NCBI RefSeq assembly: GCF_021130785.1
Contig: NC_060213.1
Location: 98,758,501 to 98,822,500 of the forward strand
From: Homalodisca vitripennis
Taxonomy: Eukaryota > Arthropoda > Insecta > Hemiptera > Cicadellidae
Reading direction: 5' to 3'
Length of the DNA: 64,000 nucleotides
A program made the position numbers and the translations under genes. How positions within the stretch are numbered: position 1 is the stretch's first letter; the number at the start of each line of letters is the position of its first letter. Below are positions 31,814 to 43,668 of this stretch, one piece after another. A model generated the notes under the pieces. That model was not told where the DNA came from and ran no database searches. It saw nothing but the letters and a program-made list of their open reading frames with translations.

Positions 31814-31825
31814 TTAGATAGAAAA
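31810..31825 (-). promoter_or_regulatory. TCTA/TAAATGG start-site motif
   Basis: Minus-strand TTTTCTATCTAAATGG at the polymerase start. Confidence 0.55.
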
Positions 31826-32478
31826 ATTTATTTAACTAAATGGTGCTTGTAAACCAACGATTGCGCCTCTCACGGCGTGATATCACTACGGATATGACGC
31901 AGGCGAAGCGATTATCGTGATGGTCGGTCTGTAGTAGCACACCTCGACTGTCATTGATACACACAGCGCAATCTTTCGGAACTAAAATGTCGGTAATGCA
32001 GATTTGCTTTTAAGAATAAAAATTGTGTTCCCGTTTACTATTATAACATTTTCTTTTTCAAAATGTTAGATAATTTTACCTATTTTAAATATGCGTACAT
32101 TTTGTTACTTGTAATTTTCAAATTATATTTTAAATTAATTTCTTAAATTTTTACTTCTCGATGGGCTGTTGTATTGTGTTGCTGAGTATATATGTCCGCG
32201 AATTCGGTTTGGTCGGTTAGGAAGTTTACTTCTGAACTGTTTCAATGCGAGTGGCCATAGCGGAGAAACACCAAGTTCAGAAGTATTCAGATCGTATTCC
32301 GGAACCATTTCTCTATCCGTATCTCGCTCTTCTCTCTCTCTCTAGCCTGAATATAGATCCTAGCCTATAAACGGCAGAAGTGATCGTGTCATAGGCATAA
32401 AAAGAGAGGGAGAGAGAAAGAGACAGAGGGAGGAGAAAAGGTCGACCGAGAAATGGTTTTGCACTTTTTGACTTTGAA
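31814..32478. other. non-coding right interior with polypurine/polypyrimidine inverted repeat
   Basis: No open frame of note. 32,300-32,460 is an imperfect inverted repeat: 'gaaccatttctc' and a CT-rich run (32,326-32,343) are mirrored by a GA-rich run (32,402-32,440) and 'gagaaatggttt' (32,449-32,460). A shorter inverted pair 'acttctgaact/agttcagaagt' lies at about 32,227-32,287. The middle part (31,850-31,990) is more GC-rich than the genes around it. It may be a nested insertion or a regulatory region. Confidence 0.5.
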
Positions 32479-32496
32479 TTTTTTCTATTTAAATGG
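32479..32496 (+). promoter_or_regulatory. TCTA/TAAATGG start-site motif
   Basis: TTTTTTCTATTTAAATGG at the start of the right copy of the 101-aa gene. Confidence 0.55.
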
Positions 32497-32798
32497 AGTT
32501 CTTGAAAGAGTTAAATGATATTGGAGAATGTAAGTTTAAAGAGTATAAGAAGTTAAATGAATTGGAAGAAAGGAAGAAACATAGAATCTTGAATTTGGAG
32601 AAAATGAAAGATAAATTCGGGTTTACAATAATTGCCGAGTTGGAAGATTGTAAAGTACACTTGCCGAACAGATTTTTGACTGTTTTGGATGAGAAAAAGA
32701 TTAAAGAATTAAACAAAAATGAAAAATTACACTTGATTGTTACTGGAAAGAAGACTATTAAAGATAAAGAAATTATAACAATTAACTTTGTAGAATAA
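32493..32798 (+). CDS. TIR-borne 101-aa protein, right copy
   Basis: The protein is identical to that from 15,924-16,229, with the same start-site motif, and it also ends 10 bp from the convergent helical-repeat gene. Identity of the two copies with no substitution indicates recent insertion or gene conversion. Function unknown (see the left copy). Confidence 0.8.
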   Translation: MEFLKELNDIGECKFKEYKKLNELEERKKHRILNLEKMKDKFGFTIIAELEDCKVHLPNRFLTVLDEKKIKELNKNEKLHLIVTGKKTIKDKEIITINFVE

Positions 32799-32808
32799 AG
32801 TCTTAACT

Positions 32809-33347
32809 CTAAAACTTGCAGTCCCTCCCCACGTCATAGTACTGTTTTGATAACCATAGTTGGTGTCTTTCTTCATAGGAATCACATGGAATATTATCTA
32901 CAGTAATACCTTTTGTTTCACACAAAATGTGGCTATATTCTATAAGAAAAATTCTATAATGCTCTTTAATGAATTGTGTTGATAAATCTTGATACTCACA
33001 AAAATTCCTAAGAAATTCATCAATTAAGTCTTGATTATCTTGAAAGAACGTATAATATGGGAAAAATGTCATAAAAAACGATGAAAACTCTCTGTTTGTT
33101 TATTTTTTACTTTCTTTTCAATATCTTTCGTAATTATATTAAATATATAATCCCTTATTTTTTTCGTTTTTTGTGTGTACACGTGTGCAGTTTTCGTTCT
33201 TTCTGCAAAAGACTCTACAAGTTCTTTTAATTCTGTTTCATTTAAAGACGGTATCAACTGTTGTTGAGAATAAACCGGCAATTCACTGAATTCATCTTTG
33301 TTGCACTGTTTTAATGCTAGAAATTGTAGAGACTTTGGTGAGTTCAT
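32809..33347 (-). pseudogene. TIR-borne helical-repeat protein, right copy, frameshifted
   Basis: Starts at ATG 33,345-33,347 with a sense codon where the left copy has the amber stop. The frame breaks at 33,073-33,078, where the run has six bases against seven in the left copy, and ends at 33,069. The rest, including the 'YQDLSTQFI' repeat, continues in another frame to 32,809. So neither TIR copy is open throughout, but they are broken at different points. Confidence 0.75.
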
Positions 33348-33685
33348 GTTGTTTATTTAGTAGAAAAGTTTTTTATTAAAGTATGTTTTTAGTAAAATGT
33401 TTTAAATTGATTAAATTTTATTAAGATAAATCCTTTATTCGTAGCAGATTTGACAACATTTTACAAAGCACAGCTTAAGAAAGTAGAAGCTCAGATTCGG
33501 TTAATTTTTCATTCCACAGAGTAGATAGTAATCGCTTTTGGAGACGAACGACTGTAGATTCGGTTAATTTTTCATTGAGATTTGCTGTGTTATTTCTCAG
33601 CTTCCTTTATGGTACATTGAACAGTATTTTACATTGCTTTTCGGTTGGCTCCGAAAGTGCGCCAGGAACCCCATATTACTATCTA

Positions 33686-33687
<2 letters not shown>

Positions 33688-33757
<70 letters not shown>
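33688..33757. repeat. (TA)n microsatellite, right side of insertion site
   Basis: TA repeats abut the right terminus. The first six bases, TATATA, match the left flank as a possible target duplication. Confidence 0.9.
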
Positions 33758-33758
<1 letters not shown>

Positions 33759-36700
33759 CTAAAGGAACGTCAGTTTGAAGCTAAGTATTGGCATAAGTTT
33801 GGATAAGTTAATTTGTAAGTCCTATTTTGTTTTATAGGTTGTACCATTAAAATTGAACCAGACGTCTCCGGCCTTTTCAGAAGCCACAAATGGTTTGAAA
33901 CTTTCCTCGTTATGTAAACTGAATCTTTTTTTGGTATACGTACATTATTTTGGAATCTATTATTTTAGACATAAATCGCCACTGATTTAAATAAAATACT
34001 TCCCACATTACTTCTCTCTGGAATGTTCTCAACCCCAAATATAAATCAATGTGTTAATGGAGAGGGCGACAGTCTCTCTCTGCAAGGGGTACAAGTCTCA
34101 CCAGGAACCAAATATTAATAGTTCATCATGAGTATAATATGATACATTATTTGAGTGGTTTCTGTCCTAATTCATTAGTGCAATAGTTGTATGCTTTGAC
34201 ATTAAACCATAATGCAGTGTGACAAGGAGTAAATTAAAAGATATTTGTTTCATATAATTGATTAATAATCACATGATAGGGTTACATAGGCAATAATCAC
34301 GTAATTTACTTAGATATGTATTTTAAAAGGAGGAGTTTATTGTTTAAAGTTATCAAAACATTGCTTTAAACTGCCATCGCATTAGAGAACATGAAATGAA
34401 ATGAAAAACGTTTTTATTATATAAAAAGAGTTAGGGCCATCAAGACATCTTTTTCATTAAACCTCATATTGCTAGAAATGGTGGAATGTTGATTTTTATA
34501 ATTATATTCGTAGTATCTTTAATAGTATTAGTTACATAAGATATGTATATATATTTCCATGTTACGTTATAAAACGAAGGAGCTTAAAACCTTTCAAAAT
34601 GTTTTAAATACCTATTGGTGTCAAATGTATTTTATTCTGTTGATGAATTTCTGACACCGCTGTATCTATTTGAATCTTAGGTATCCACACGCAATATGGA
34701 CCCAATAATAATGAATGAATGAGGGAGTGAATGGTACTATTATCCAATACACAATTATACAATAATTTTATTTATCCACACTGTTGGAAAAAATAATATA
34801 GATAAAATAATAAAATGATAGCGATAGTTTATATGTAAAAACGGATATCTGGTATTTTACATACTTACATATATGACAAAGAAGCTACCAATAAAATGTT
34901 TATTGTCTTACTGAAATAAAGTATCATTATTACTATTTTAATTGTGGCTCAGCAAAAATGAGAATTTAGACTGCATATTCGGAGTGAGAGTTCAGATAAC
35001 AAACGTGTTCCCTGTAAAAATCTAAGATCCGTGCCGCAGCCGTGCATCATCCGTTATGAATGATTTCCTTTGTATAACCAACACCATCAAATGTAGCATC
35101 CAGAAATACTACATTAGTAATTTATAATATAAATAAGCTAATCCGTACTCATAACCCCTAATTGTGTGACAGACAAAAACAGTCGATAAATCCAATCGAG
35201 TAATTGAAACAACATTTATTTACACCATCTCTTTTCAATAGACTTTTAGTCAATTTAAATGGGTGCTGCTTAATCATTGTTAAACTACGTGGCCATTTAA
35301 ACGTTTGATTATTTAGGAGGTGGTAATTTTAAGGAGTCTTTATAAAATAAACAAGATTACCACATAGACATGTGTATGCATTATACAGTACATACAGAGA
35401 TATAGTTATACGACTCCCAGATGTGTCTTCGCGAGCTCTTAGTCAGGCAATAACATTATTAATTTCTCGTAGCTGAGACACTGAACCCTTATTATATAGT
35501 AAGAGGAACCTTCAATGTTTTATGTGTCTTCTCTTTCTGATTTAAAAAGGAATAGAACTAGTTACATTGATTGGTTGGCACATCACATTACAGGTTAGAT
35601 ATTTCCAAAGTGTGTTACATATGTGCAATGTTTTACACAGCAGCAGTTAGGAGTAAATAAAGCAAATGTTTCTAATAAAATAAATAGTGGTGTTCAAAAT
35701 TACCATAAATAATGATGTAATATTTTATATGGTATACCGTTTGTCAAACTAGTCTGTTAAAGCATATTTTTTTTTTTTTAATTAATGAAAATTCTTAAGT
35801 ATTGATTTATTTTAATTTCAATTTAGTGGGTATGGTAACACTAAATAATTTTGTTGGCGACATAGTAGATTTGCAGTAGACGCATTCTTCGCTTTATTTA
35901 TTAAACATAAAAGGAAGCTTTTCGTGGAATGTTATCATTGATTATGTATTATCATTTATTTTCTCAGATATTGCATATTTCCAAAAAATATTTTCCAGTA
36001 ATTTCATGTTAAAAATTTAAAAAATCTATTGTGGTCAGTAAATTAATAATTTCCAACTTTATAAAAGCAATAGTTATAAAGCAATTTTTAATATAGTGTA
36101 ATTACGTTGAAAAAGCAAACTCATACAACATTCACATTAAATGCGAAAAAATCAGCCATACTTGTTAAGGCACAACTCGATTTTAAGTGCTAAATTCAAT
36201 TGGTCTCTTTCCTATGTAAAACAGGTGTTTGTGAGAAATGTAAAGCTTCCAGTTATCCCGCGGACATTTGACCATACTGTATGGAGGAATCCGTTAAGCT
36301 GATCGATAAACAGGACTATAGCAATATTAATTTTACTATTCTAGATTATACTGTTTGTAATAAATATATAATAATACATTATTTCTATTTTAATATAATT
36401 TGTAGTATTAGGAACGTTTCAAAAAATTTTTTAGAAACGGTGTTTTGAGATTACAAATTTGGAAGGTACACAGAACGCTATATTTATAACAATTTTAATT
36501 TACTTCTCTAATGAGTATATGAACTAGCATATGAACACTATATTATTCATTTTTTGTTTTGACATATTTACAATTCATAGTTATTCACAACGTTCATCGG
36601 TATATCCAAAGCACATAATATTATAATCACTTTCATTAAACTCAACGTTGGACGTAAACGTTTAATTGAAGGATCATTGAAGTGCTACCAGAACTGTACG

Positions 36701-39700
36701 AGGTACAACTGACTATAGGCCTATCCAAGATCTATTAAGACCTAAGGTAAAAAAAGTAAATAATTTACCATAATACGAGTTTATTAAATGCTCACTTACC
36801 AATATTATTTTTACGCATTTGATGTTTTAACAGATTGAAGGTGCTTTGTGTAACCTGTGATAGTTTTCAGCATTATTCACCTCTGAAAGTCCACAGTGAG
36901 TAAGTCACTGGAAACTGAGCTGCGTAAAGAGATAAATCACTTTACAGAGCTTTGTTATGTAGCTTGAGCGAGTATATACATCTCTTCTCACAAAAATTTA
37001 CCATTCTTTGCATTTTATCACACGTTATGATAGTTTTTTTATCATAGTAAAGGTTATACCGATCATGAAGTGATAATAAAAAAGCTTATGGTTTATAAAA
37101 AAAACAATCTTACCCTTTTCATTGAATTTTTTACGCCCTACCGTAATTCGGAATGGAGAAAAAATTGGGAAAAGAATCTTTATATTATTCACCTTCAACC
37201 GTTTATTTGATTAAAACAATAATATGATTCACAAAGTAACTGTGTGATCTCTTTGCTCGATTTTAAAAATAGAATATTACTTTATCATTATTTCTAAATA
37301 AATATTATGGTTAATATGATGACCGTATATAAAAATTACAATGATCTTAAGTTAGTAAAGGAAATACAGTTATAAACCGCAAAGGAATTAGATTTAACTT
37401 GGCCTGTAGGATGATAAATCTTATTTTAAAAACCTTTGCCATGTAAATCCAAACCTAGTTAACTGTAACTTAAAAACCTCTGTCTTGAACTTTTAAAATA
37501 TAAATGTATATATTTTTATATCTTCGGCAAATTTAAAACCTAGAAAAATAAAATAAATTTAAGCATTTTCTTTGGTAAGTTCTAATGCTAAGTTGAAATA
37601 AGCTTAGATATAACTAACTAGATAACGTAAATATATTCATCGACTATGTTACGTATTATACGCAAGTAACTGGATTTTTTAACTTTGGTTTCTTTATTAT
37701 TAGTACAAAGAAAGGTGAAGAGTAGCAAGTCCTTTCCTTATTTATTTCTTAACAACGAAATAAATATCGGTTTTATAAAAATATTTTTAAGTTAGAACGA
37801 AATGGCACAATGTTACAGGATTAGTTTCTCTTTTGCAACTTTTTCCTCGGCGTAAGTGACGTGATTGATCGCACTGTTTCGTATCGCTAGAAGGTTTATT
37901 TATGAATGTAATTTTTTCTTAACAACGGTTTAAAAATAAGTATACAGTTGGTCATGTATGAGATCCTGGTGCTATATAATTCACATATCATATTTTTGAA
38001 TATTTATTTATTGGTAAATGTGTACATTATTTAATTTATCATGCAGTGGTTAATATATGTTTAAATGTATTTGAATACTTTACACAGAATCAATGATAAA
38101 TATCATCTGCAGTAATAATTTAATATTATGTTTGAATTTTATTATGCGAGTGTAAATCCAAAAATTAGGGCCATTATAAATTACTATTATTATTTCAACT
38201 GAGGGGGAAGGAAAGAGAATTGAGAGGTAAATAACGATGCCACCAGTATAAGCGTGTATTGTAGTGCTGGAATACATGGTAGAGGCATCTCTCCCAACTT
38301 TAGCACATTTCTAAGCAAACAAGTCCTGCAAATAGTAAACAGAAATAAAAAAGAACAGAAAGTCCCACGAAGTACGTTATTATACAAAAGATTGATTTTG
38401 AATATTTTTACACATATTTATTATTTATTTATTCATTGATGAATCACAGTAAATGTTGCTATGAGTATATTTTGTTCAGTTATGTGTCTGATGACCCTTA
38501 GTAGGAGAATAAGTTATAAAATATTATACATGGTATTATTAGACTGTTTGATATTAAACTAACTAAGAAAACATTTTATTGGATTTTATGTATGTTTGGT
38601 GCCTTCATAACAGAGAATGTGCGTTTCCAGGCTAAGAAAATGTATGGTTAGAGAGGGTGTATCCTAATGCTTACCCTGCCCGTCAAGCTGTGTTCTGATG
38701 AATTATAAAACTTTACAGTAGGCCTACGGGTAAGTACAAAAACCACTTTAAAGAGTTACTCGTAAGATAATGTGACATTATATAGTAGTGTAAATTAAGA
38801 TTATAGTTTAATATATAGATTATGAATAACCGGATTGTAAAGGATGGATATTAGGACAATAGAGTTTGATAAACAACCCAATTGTGTGAGAAAGATATAA
38901 ATACAATCACCACTTCCACATGGGTCAACTTTTAAGCTTTATATCAGCGTTATGCTTCATCGTACTCAAATTTTATCTGCCTTACAGGTATTTACAATTG
39001 GGTATAACGGAAACAATGACTATTGTTTGACTCATTCGTACGTCATTGTTTGGCTCATTCGTACGTCAGTAAATACATTTTGTTTAAGACCCGTTTCAAT
39101 GCGGTTACATCATCAATCAGCTTCACATAGTGTAAAGAAATTGTAGGAAGGGTTTATTCAATAAGAATGTTAGTTCACTTCTAATTCACCTTCCGTTTAC
39201 TACAGCATAAGATGAACGTTGATTCGAGATTCTAGGAGTCTAATCTGTCACAGCGTTAGACTTCAGACGCTGCACTAAATTAATTGGAGCTGTACTTAAG
39301 GAATAAGCATATAATATAATACAATTTGCTGACTACCTAAATATTATATTTTTTGAAATTTCCTTACACGAAGATTCTCAAAGAGTTCAATATAACTTAT
39401 ACTAAATATAAGTATGGTGTATAGGAAATAAATTGTACGTGAATTTAAGAAAATATTAAATAATTAATGTTTATAGCACAAAATCTTAATTTGTAGTGAT
39501 AGAAGTTTCGATGGTCATATGGATAACGTTTGCAATCAGGCAAACAAGATGCCTTCATATCTAGATTCTCCAAAGGCTCCAATATTCCAACTTCTTTGCC
39601 CTCTCTTTATTTTATTTGATTAGACAACTCATAGAGTATGCTAGGTCTGTATAGTCCTTTTACACAACTGATGCCAAGTCTCGTTTGGAGGTCTGCATTG

Positions 39701-41204
39701 GTGTTTCTTTCGTTTAGTTGGGAAAAGAGTTGGCTACGGGTATTTAGAAGATCCAGTAAAGGCACTTATCTGAGGAACTAAATATTCCACCTCTCGCAAT
39801 GAGGCTTGATGTGGCAGATGTACTCATGCTATGGAACATTGTAAATTCCAGTGTGCCGTGACCAGATCTCGTACCTAAAATTGAATTGAAAATCCCTACA
39901 AACACCACATATTGTGAGATTGTTACCCATAAATACCACTATACAAAATTCGATTTCCACGGCCATGTAGAGAGATACGTTCGTCTTGGGAATAGATTAG
40001 TTTCTGAGTGTAACTTTTTCTATGATAACATCCAACAAACTCGGAAGAGAGGAGAGTATGTTCTTCCACTAGGCGTGTAACATGACTATGAAGTACATCC
40101 TACTGTAAACATTTAAAACTATCTACATTATTTAATTAATACATTTTTATATTAGTAATAATATTTAATAAATACAGCATTATTTAATGTTTTGCACTTT
40201 TGTATCGGTTACGCTTTGTTGCTTAATATATTATTACACAAGTATAGTTTACACATTGCTTTGTCACTAATACTGTCTATACATTGTATATTGTCATGCA
40301 ATTGGCTTAAGCCCCCACCGTCATCATTTTTGAGTTTGTGATGTTGTTATTATGTATACATATTAAGCCCATATAGTTTACATCGTATAATGTTTATTTT
40401 GAATATTAACCGTGGTATGTTTTTGTATTGTTAGGTTCTAATTATTGTATTATAATAATATGTACTTTTTGACTTGTGCATATTTCGTAATTGCGAAAGT
40501 ACTTATTGTAAATTTTCTGCAAATAAATTTGTCTTGGATTCGATTATAATAGTTATCACCTGAGCAGTATATTTATAGTTAATTTAACTAAAACAGTCTT
40601 CCGATTCGTGACGCGTCGAAACATTGCTTACATAATATGACTCTAGAAGAATTTCGGCCTCACTGTGGACAAACTTCTGCAGTAAAGAGATGTTTCACTG
40701 GAACTGCTAATCTTAAACATCCTTCTAGATACACTAGTTGAAAGGAGCGGAGCTTTATCCTAGTTGGCTGAAACTTAAACTACTAATGACCAATATGGGA
40801 TTTTTATTGCAGGCTGCCATTTGTTCATCAATTTCACACTATCTTCTTTGTTGTCTAATGCAACATTTCTTGATGTAAAAATAAGTTTGGTTATATTACT
40901 GCTGACAATTTAAATACAATACAATATAATGACTCTTAAATGATTCTTCTGATTCATTTTAAATTCTTTTTAAGTGTCTGAGAAAATCCCCGCCCATCGC
41001 ATTGAAGCACTAATAGACAAAGTTTTATAAAAACAAAATAAATATGATTTGTAGGATTGAAAAAATTGTTTTTAGAGTATTAATTGTGATTGTAACCGCA
41101 AATGAATACGAGGTATTTGTCATCCCTCTAGACCCAAACATGAATGTGAAGGTAAGTTAAATTGTAAAGTAACCCGAGCAAAATTTCTATACGATGGAAG
41201 GAAA

Positions 41205-41208
<4 letters not shown>
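33758..41208. other. gene-poor right flank, part 1
   Basis: AT-rich, with no recognisable host gene. Short frames around 38,080-38,440 and 38,950-39,150 look accidental. One probable LINE relic is listed separately. Confidence 0.55.
39540..40080 (+). pseudogene. decayed non-LTR reverse transcriptase C-terminus
   Basis: From about 39,790 the text 'LAMRLDVADVLMLWNIVN', a stop, then 'LKIPTNTTYCEIVTHKYH' and 'YVRLGNRLVSE' fits the C-terminal end of CR1/Jockey-like LINE reverse transcriptases, where a 'R..DL..L..I.NG' segment precedes 'R..N.L' near the end. Stops and frame changes show that it is dead. Upstream sequence back to about 39,540 is too decayed for confidence. Confidence 0.35.
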
Positions 41209-41269
<61 letters not shown>

Positions 41270-41287
41270 GTGTGTGTGTGTGTGTGT
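41209..41287. repeat. (TA)n followed by (TG)n microsatellite
   Basis: About 29 TA units then 'ctgtgtgtgtgtgtgtgtg'. Confidence 0.95.
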
Positions 41288-41707
41288 TTTGTTTGGCTCA
41301 ATCTCAGTATAGGTTACAGCAATGATGCGCTGAACCAATAACATGTCCATTTTCACAGGTGCTACCAACACTGATACCCTAGACCGACGTGCTCACCACA
41401 AAAGCTATTATTATATGCACTTAAATATGATAAATTCTACGTCCATTGTATATAGAAATGTGGCTAAACTAATTGAAGGTTGCTAATAACGTGTACAAGT
41501 ATGATATGTTTTATATTTTACCGCCTATCTTTAGTTCTAATGAACTGCACATAAACTTGCATGCTTGCATTTATTATTACAAGCTTTCAGAATATTTACG
41601 ATAATTGTGTATTCAAAAGAACTTTCAAGGTTTTATATACTGTTAAAACTTTTTTCAAACAGATTTTTTTAATGATAATCGCTACTTGAGCAAAGATTAT
41701 TTAATAC

Positions 41708-41792
41708 CAGCTGTTACCCGCGGCTTCGCACGCTATGTTTAGAACCGAAGTCCTTATAAAACTCAATTATGATGTAATATGATGGGAAGTAA
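41708..41792 (+). repeat. retroposon-end repeat C, copy 1
   Basis: Starts 'cagctgttacccgcggcttc' and contains 'gaaccgaagtccttat' and 'caattatgatgtaatatgat'. It matches 42,226-42,313. The 'acccgcggcttcgc' phrase is a known hallmark of widely spread insect retroposons. Confidence 0.7.
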
Positions 41793-42225
41793 TTTTGATC
41801 CAAACTCTTTTTGAGTTATTGTCTTTATGTCTATCTGTTCACCACACATGTCAAGAATTAAATATACAATAGATTTGACATTTTCCTTACAACCTCGGCG
41901 AAGTTACTTAAAAGTCCGGAATATACACTTATTGGCCATCGCAGGCATTTTAGCCCTATTTATCTAGCTATATATTTTCTTCATCGGGAAAGAAAGGCAA
42001 ACACAACTATGGCACTGAAAATGTCACAGACCGGAAGCAGATTACAAGGGACAGAAGTAATTGCTTTTTATCGAAAATAAAGAACTAATCCCAAACTCAT
42101 TGTACTTACAAAATCGTAATTTGAAGGTGAAATTTATGTGTGCTTATAATTAATACAGTCCTAATTCAATTAGTATGACATCGTATTTATGCCATGTACA
42201 TATTTTATTCATTTATCATGGACTA

Positions 42226-42313
42226 TCAGTTACCCGCGGCTTCGCACGCAATCTTAGAACCAAAGTCCTTATATTACTTAGTAAAATCAATTATGATGTA
42301 ATATGATGGGAGT
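42226..42313 (+). repeat. retroposon-end repeat C, copy 2
   Basis: Second direct copy of 41,708-41,792, with a small insertion. The two are 518 bp apart. Confidence 0.7.
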
Positions 42314-42645
42314 CCTATACAAATTTTAAAACGTAAGTAGGCATACATCAGGTAGATATTATGTAAGTTCATGGTACATAGTATCAGAGTTTAACTTAAT
42401 TATTATATCAAGTTTGGCACGTGTAGGAGAATTGCTGGTTCTAATTAATTATATACACAACAGGTCTCGGAAACTTACTTTGGTCAAAAAGCGTATATTT
42501 CCAGCCCTTGCCATATATTTCAGGTCTAAGATATTTCCAGTACCATAGTAGAGTTTGGCTTGTTGTTCTGACGAAAAAAATTATATATATATATATTTCA
42601 ATAAAAGTTTATAATTTCAATAAACATTGAATCGCAAAAAGTACT

Positions 42646-42714
42646 TGCTCCGCCGGGAGTCGAACCCGGATCTCTCACTTGCCGGGTGAATGTGCTACCA
42701 TTACACCACAGAGC
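42646..42714 (-). tRNA. tRNA-like unit, full cloverleaf, anticodon GGC
   Basis: 69 nt. Acceptor GCTCTGT pairs with GCGGAGC (7 bp with wobbles), D arm GTG/CAC, anticodon arm TTCAC-CCGGCAA-GTGAG, T arm CCGGG-TTCGACT-CCCGG. The loop gives anticodon GGC but has C, not U, at position 33, so a normal tRNA role is doubtful. The unit is flanked by inverted repeats 'ttgaatcggaaaaagta' and 'tactttttgcgattcaa', and lies between (TA)n tracts. It is best seen as a tRNA-derived repeat. Confidence 0.6.
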
Positions 42715-42740
42715 GCTTACTTTTTCCGATTCAATTATAA

Positions 42741-42745
<5 letters not shown>

Positions 42746-42807
<62 letters not shown>
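42746..42807. repeat. (TA)n microsatellite
   Basis: About 31 TA units next to the tRNA-like unit. Confidence 0.95.
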
Positions 42808-42808
<1 letters not shown>

Positions 42809-43231
42809 TTACATAGGACCAAGATGCCTACTTCAGTTAAAAAGTGCCTACTTAAGACCGTTTAAATTCAATTACCTACTATGTCACAGGTTAGCTTGCC
42901 ATATTGCCTAGATTAAAATACTATATACGTTCGATTATATAGTTCTCGGAAATCTATTTTGGTCAAAATTGTTTTATTTACTATCTGCATTACACTACCG
43001 ATAAAGCACTGTTTATTTATTATTGATGAAATTTTAATGTAAACAGATGTTTCAGAAAGTTTGTCGAACTATAGCTGCCAACAGCTGTCAAAATACGTTT
43101 CGTTCTTATCATAACATTCGAATGTAAACAATATAATTTTTCAATTTGAATTCTACTTTATTTGGTGAAATGAATTTGTTTTTTATGGGTGGTAAAAAGC
43201 GCTCTAAATTTTAATTCAGACCAAAAGCTAT

Positions 43232-43341
43232 ACCTGTTCCAAATATCAGCACAATCCGTATAGCGGTTTCAGCGTGATTCGAGGACAAACCTCCAAACAT
43301 CCAAACATTCAAACTTTCGCATTTGTAATATTAGTGGGATC
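43232..43341 (+). repeat. retroposon 3' end
   Basis: 'ccaaatatcagcacaatccg' ... 'caaacattcaaactttcgca' ... 'taatattagtgggat' is the usual terminal phrase of RTE-like retroposons and their non-autonomous relatives in insects. It probably closes the element whose 5' end is repeat C. Confidence 0.6.
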
Positions 43342-43668
43342 TGCTGTAAAGTAAACGAGCAAAATATTCTCCATGGTTAAATTAAATGCACACCCTAACG
43401 AAATGTACTTAATATATTAACTTAACCAATGAACTCAATTTGAGTAATTTCTTATAAGTTACAAACCACTCTTGTGCACAGATTAATGGAGATTTTGTTT
43501 GCTAATTCAATATTTCTTATGTTATGTGAATTTTGCAAAATTTCGCATAAAATACCATTTTTCGCTTACTGAAATATATTTTTAATCTCAGTAAAATTTT
43601 ATGAAGAAAAACAATTATTGAGCACGGTTTTATTTTAAACTAATCCTTTACTTTTATTTCTTAATATA

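Larger units (their letters stand above)
15034..33687. mobile_element. Polinton/Maverick (adintovirus-like) integrated element
   Basis: An 18,654-bp element bounded by inverted repeats of about 1.21 kb beginning 5'-AGTAGATAGTAAT. It carries the diagnostic Polinton set: protein-primed family B DNA polymerase, rve-type integrase, packaging ATPase, adenain-like protease, double and single jelly-roll capsid proteins. Parvovirus-like PLA2, DUF8207 and BRO domains point to the animal adintovirus branch. Intergenic gaps are mostly under 40 bp, unlike the host DNA. Several structural genes are interrupted, so this copy is probably not intact as written, although the interruptions are all single-base homopolymer differences. 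Confidence 0.95.
32478..33687 (-). repeat. terminal inverted repeat, right
   Basis: Reverse complement of 15,034-16,245. Differences I can see: CAG versus TAG at the helical-repeat gene, six versus seven bases in one homopolymer (33,073-33,078), and one A/T substitution near 33,437. Confidence 0.95.

Noticed and set aside
15034..33687. Virophage or free viral contig contamination
   Set aside because: Continuous flanks of host-like repeats, TIRs and a target-type duplication show integration. Contamination would need a misjoined assembly at both ends exactly at the TIR termini.
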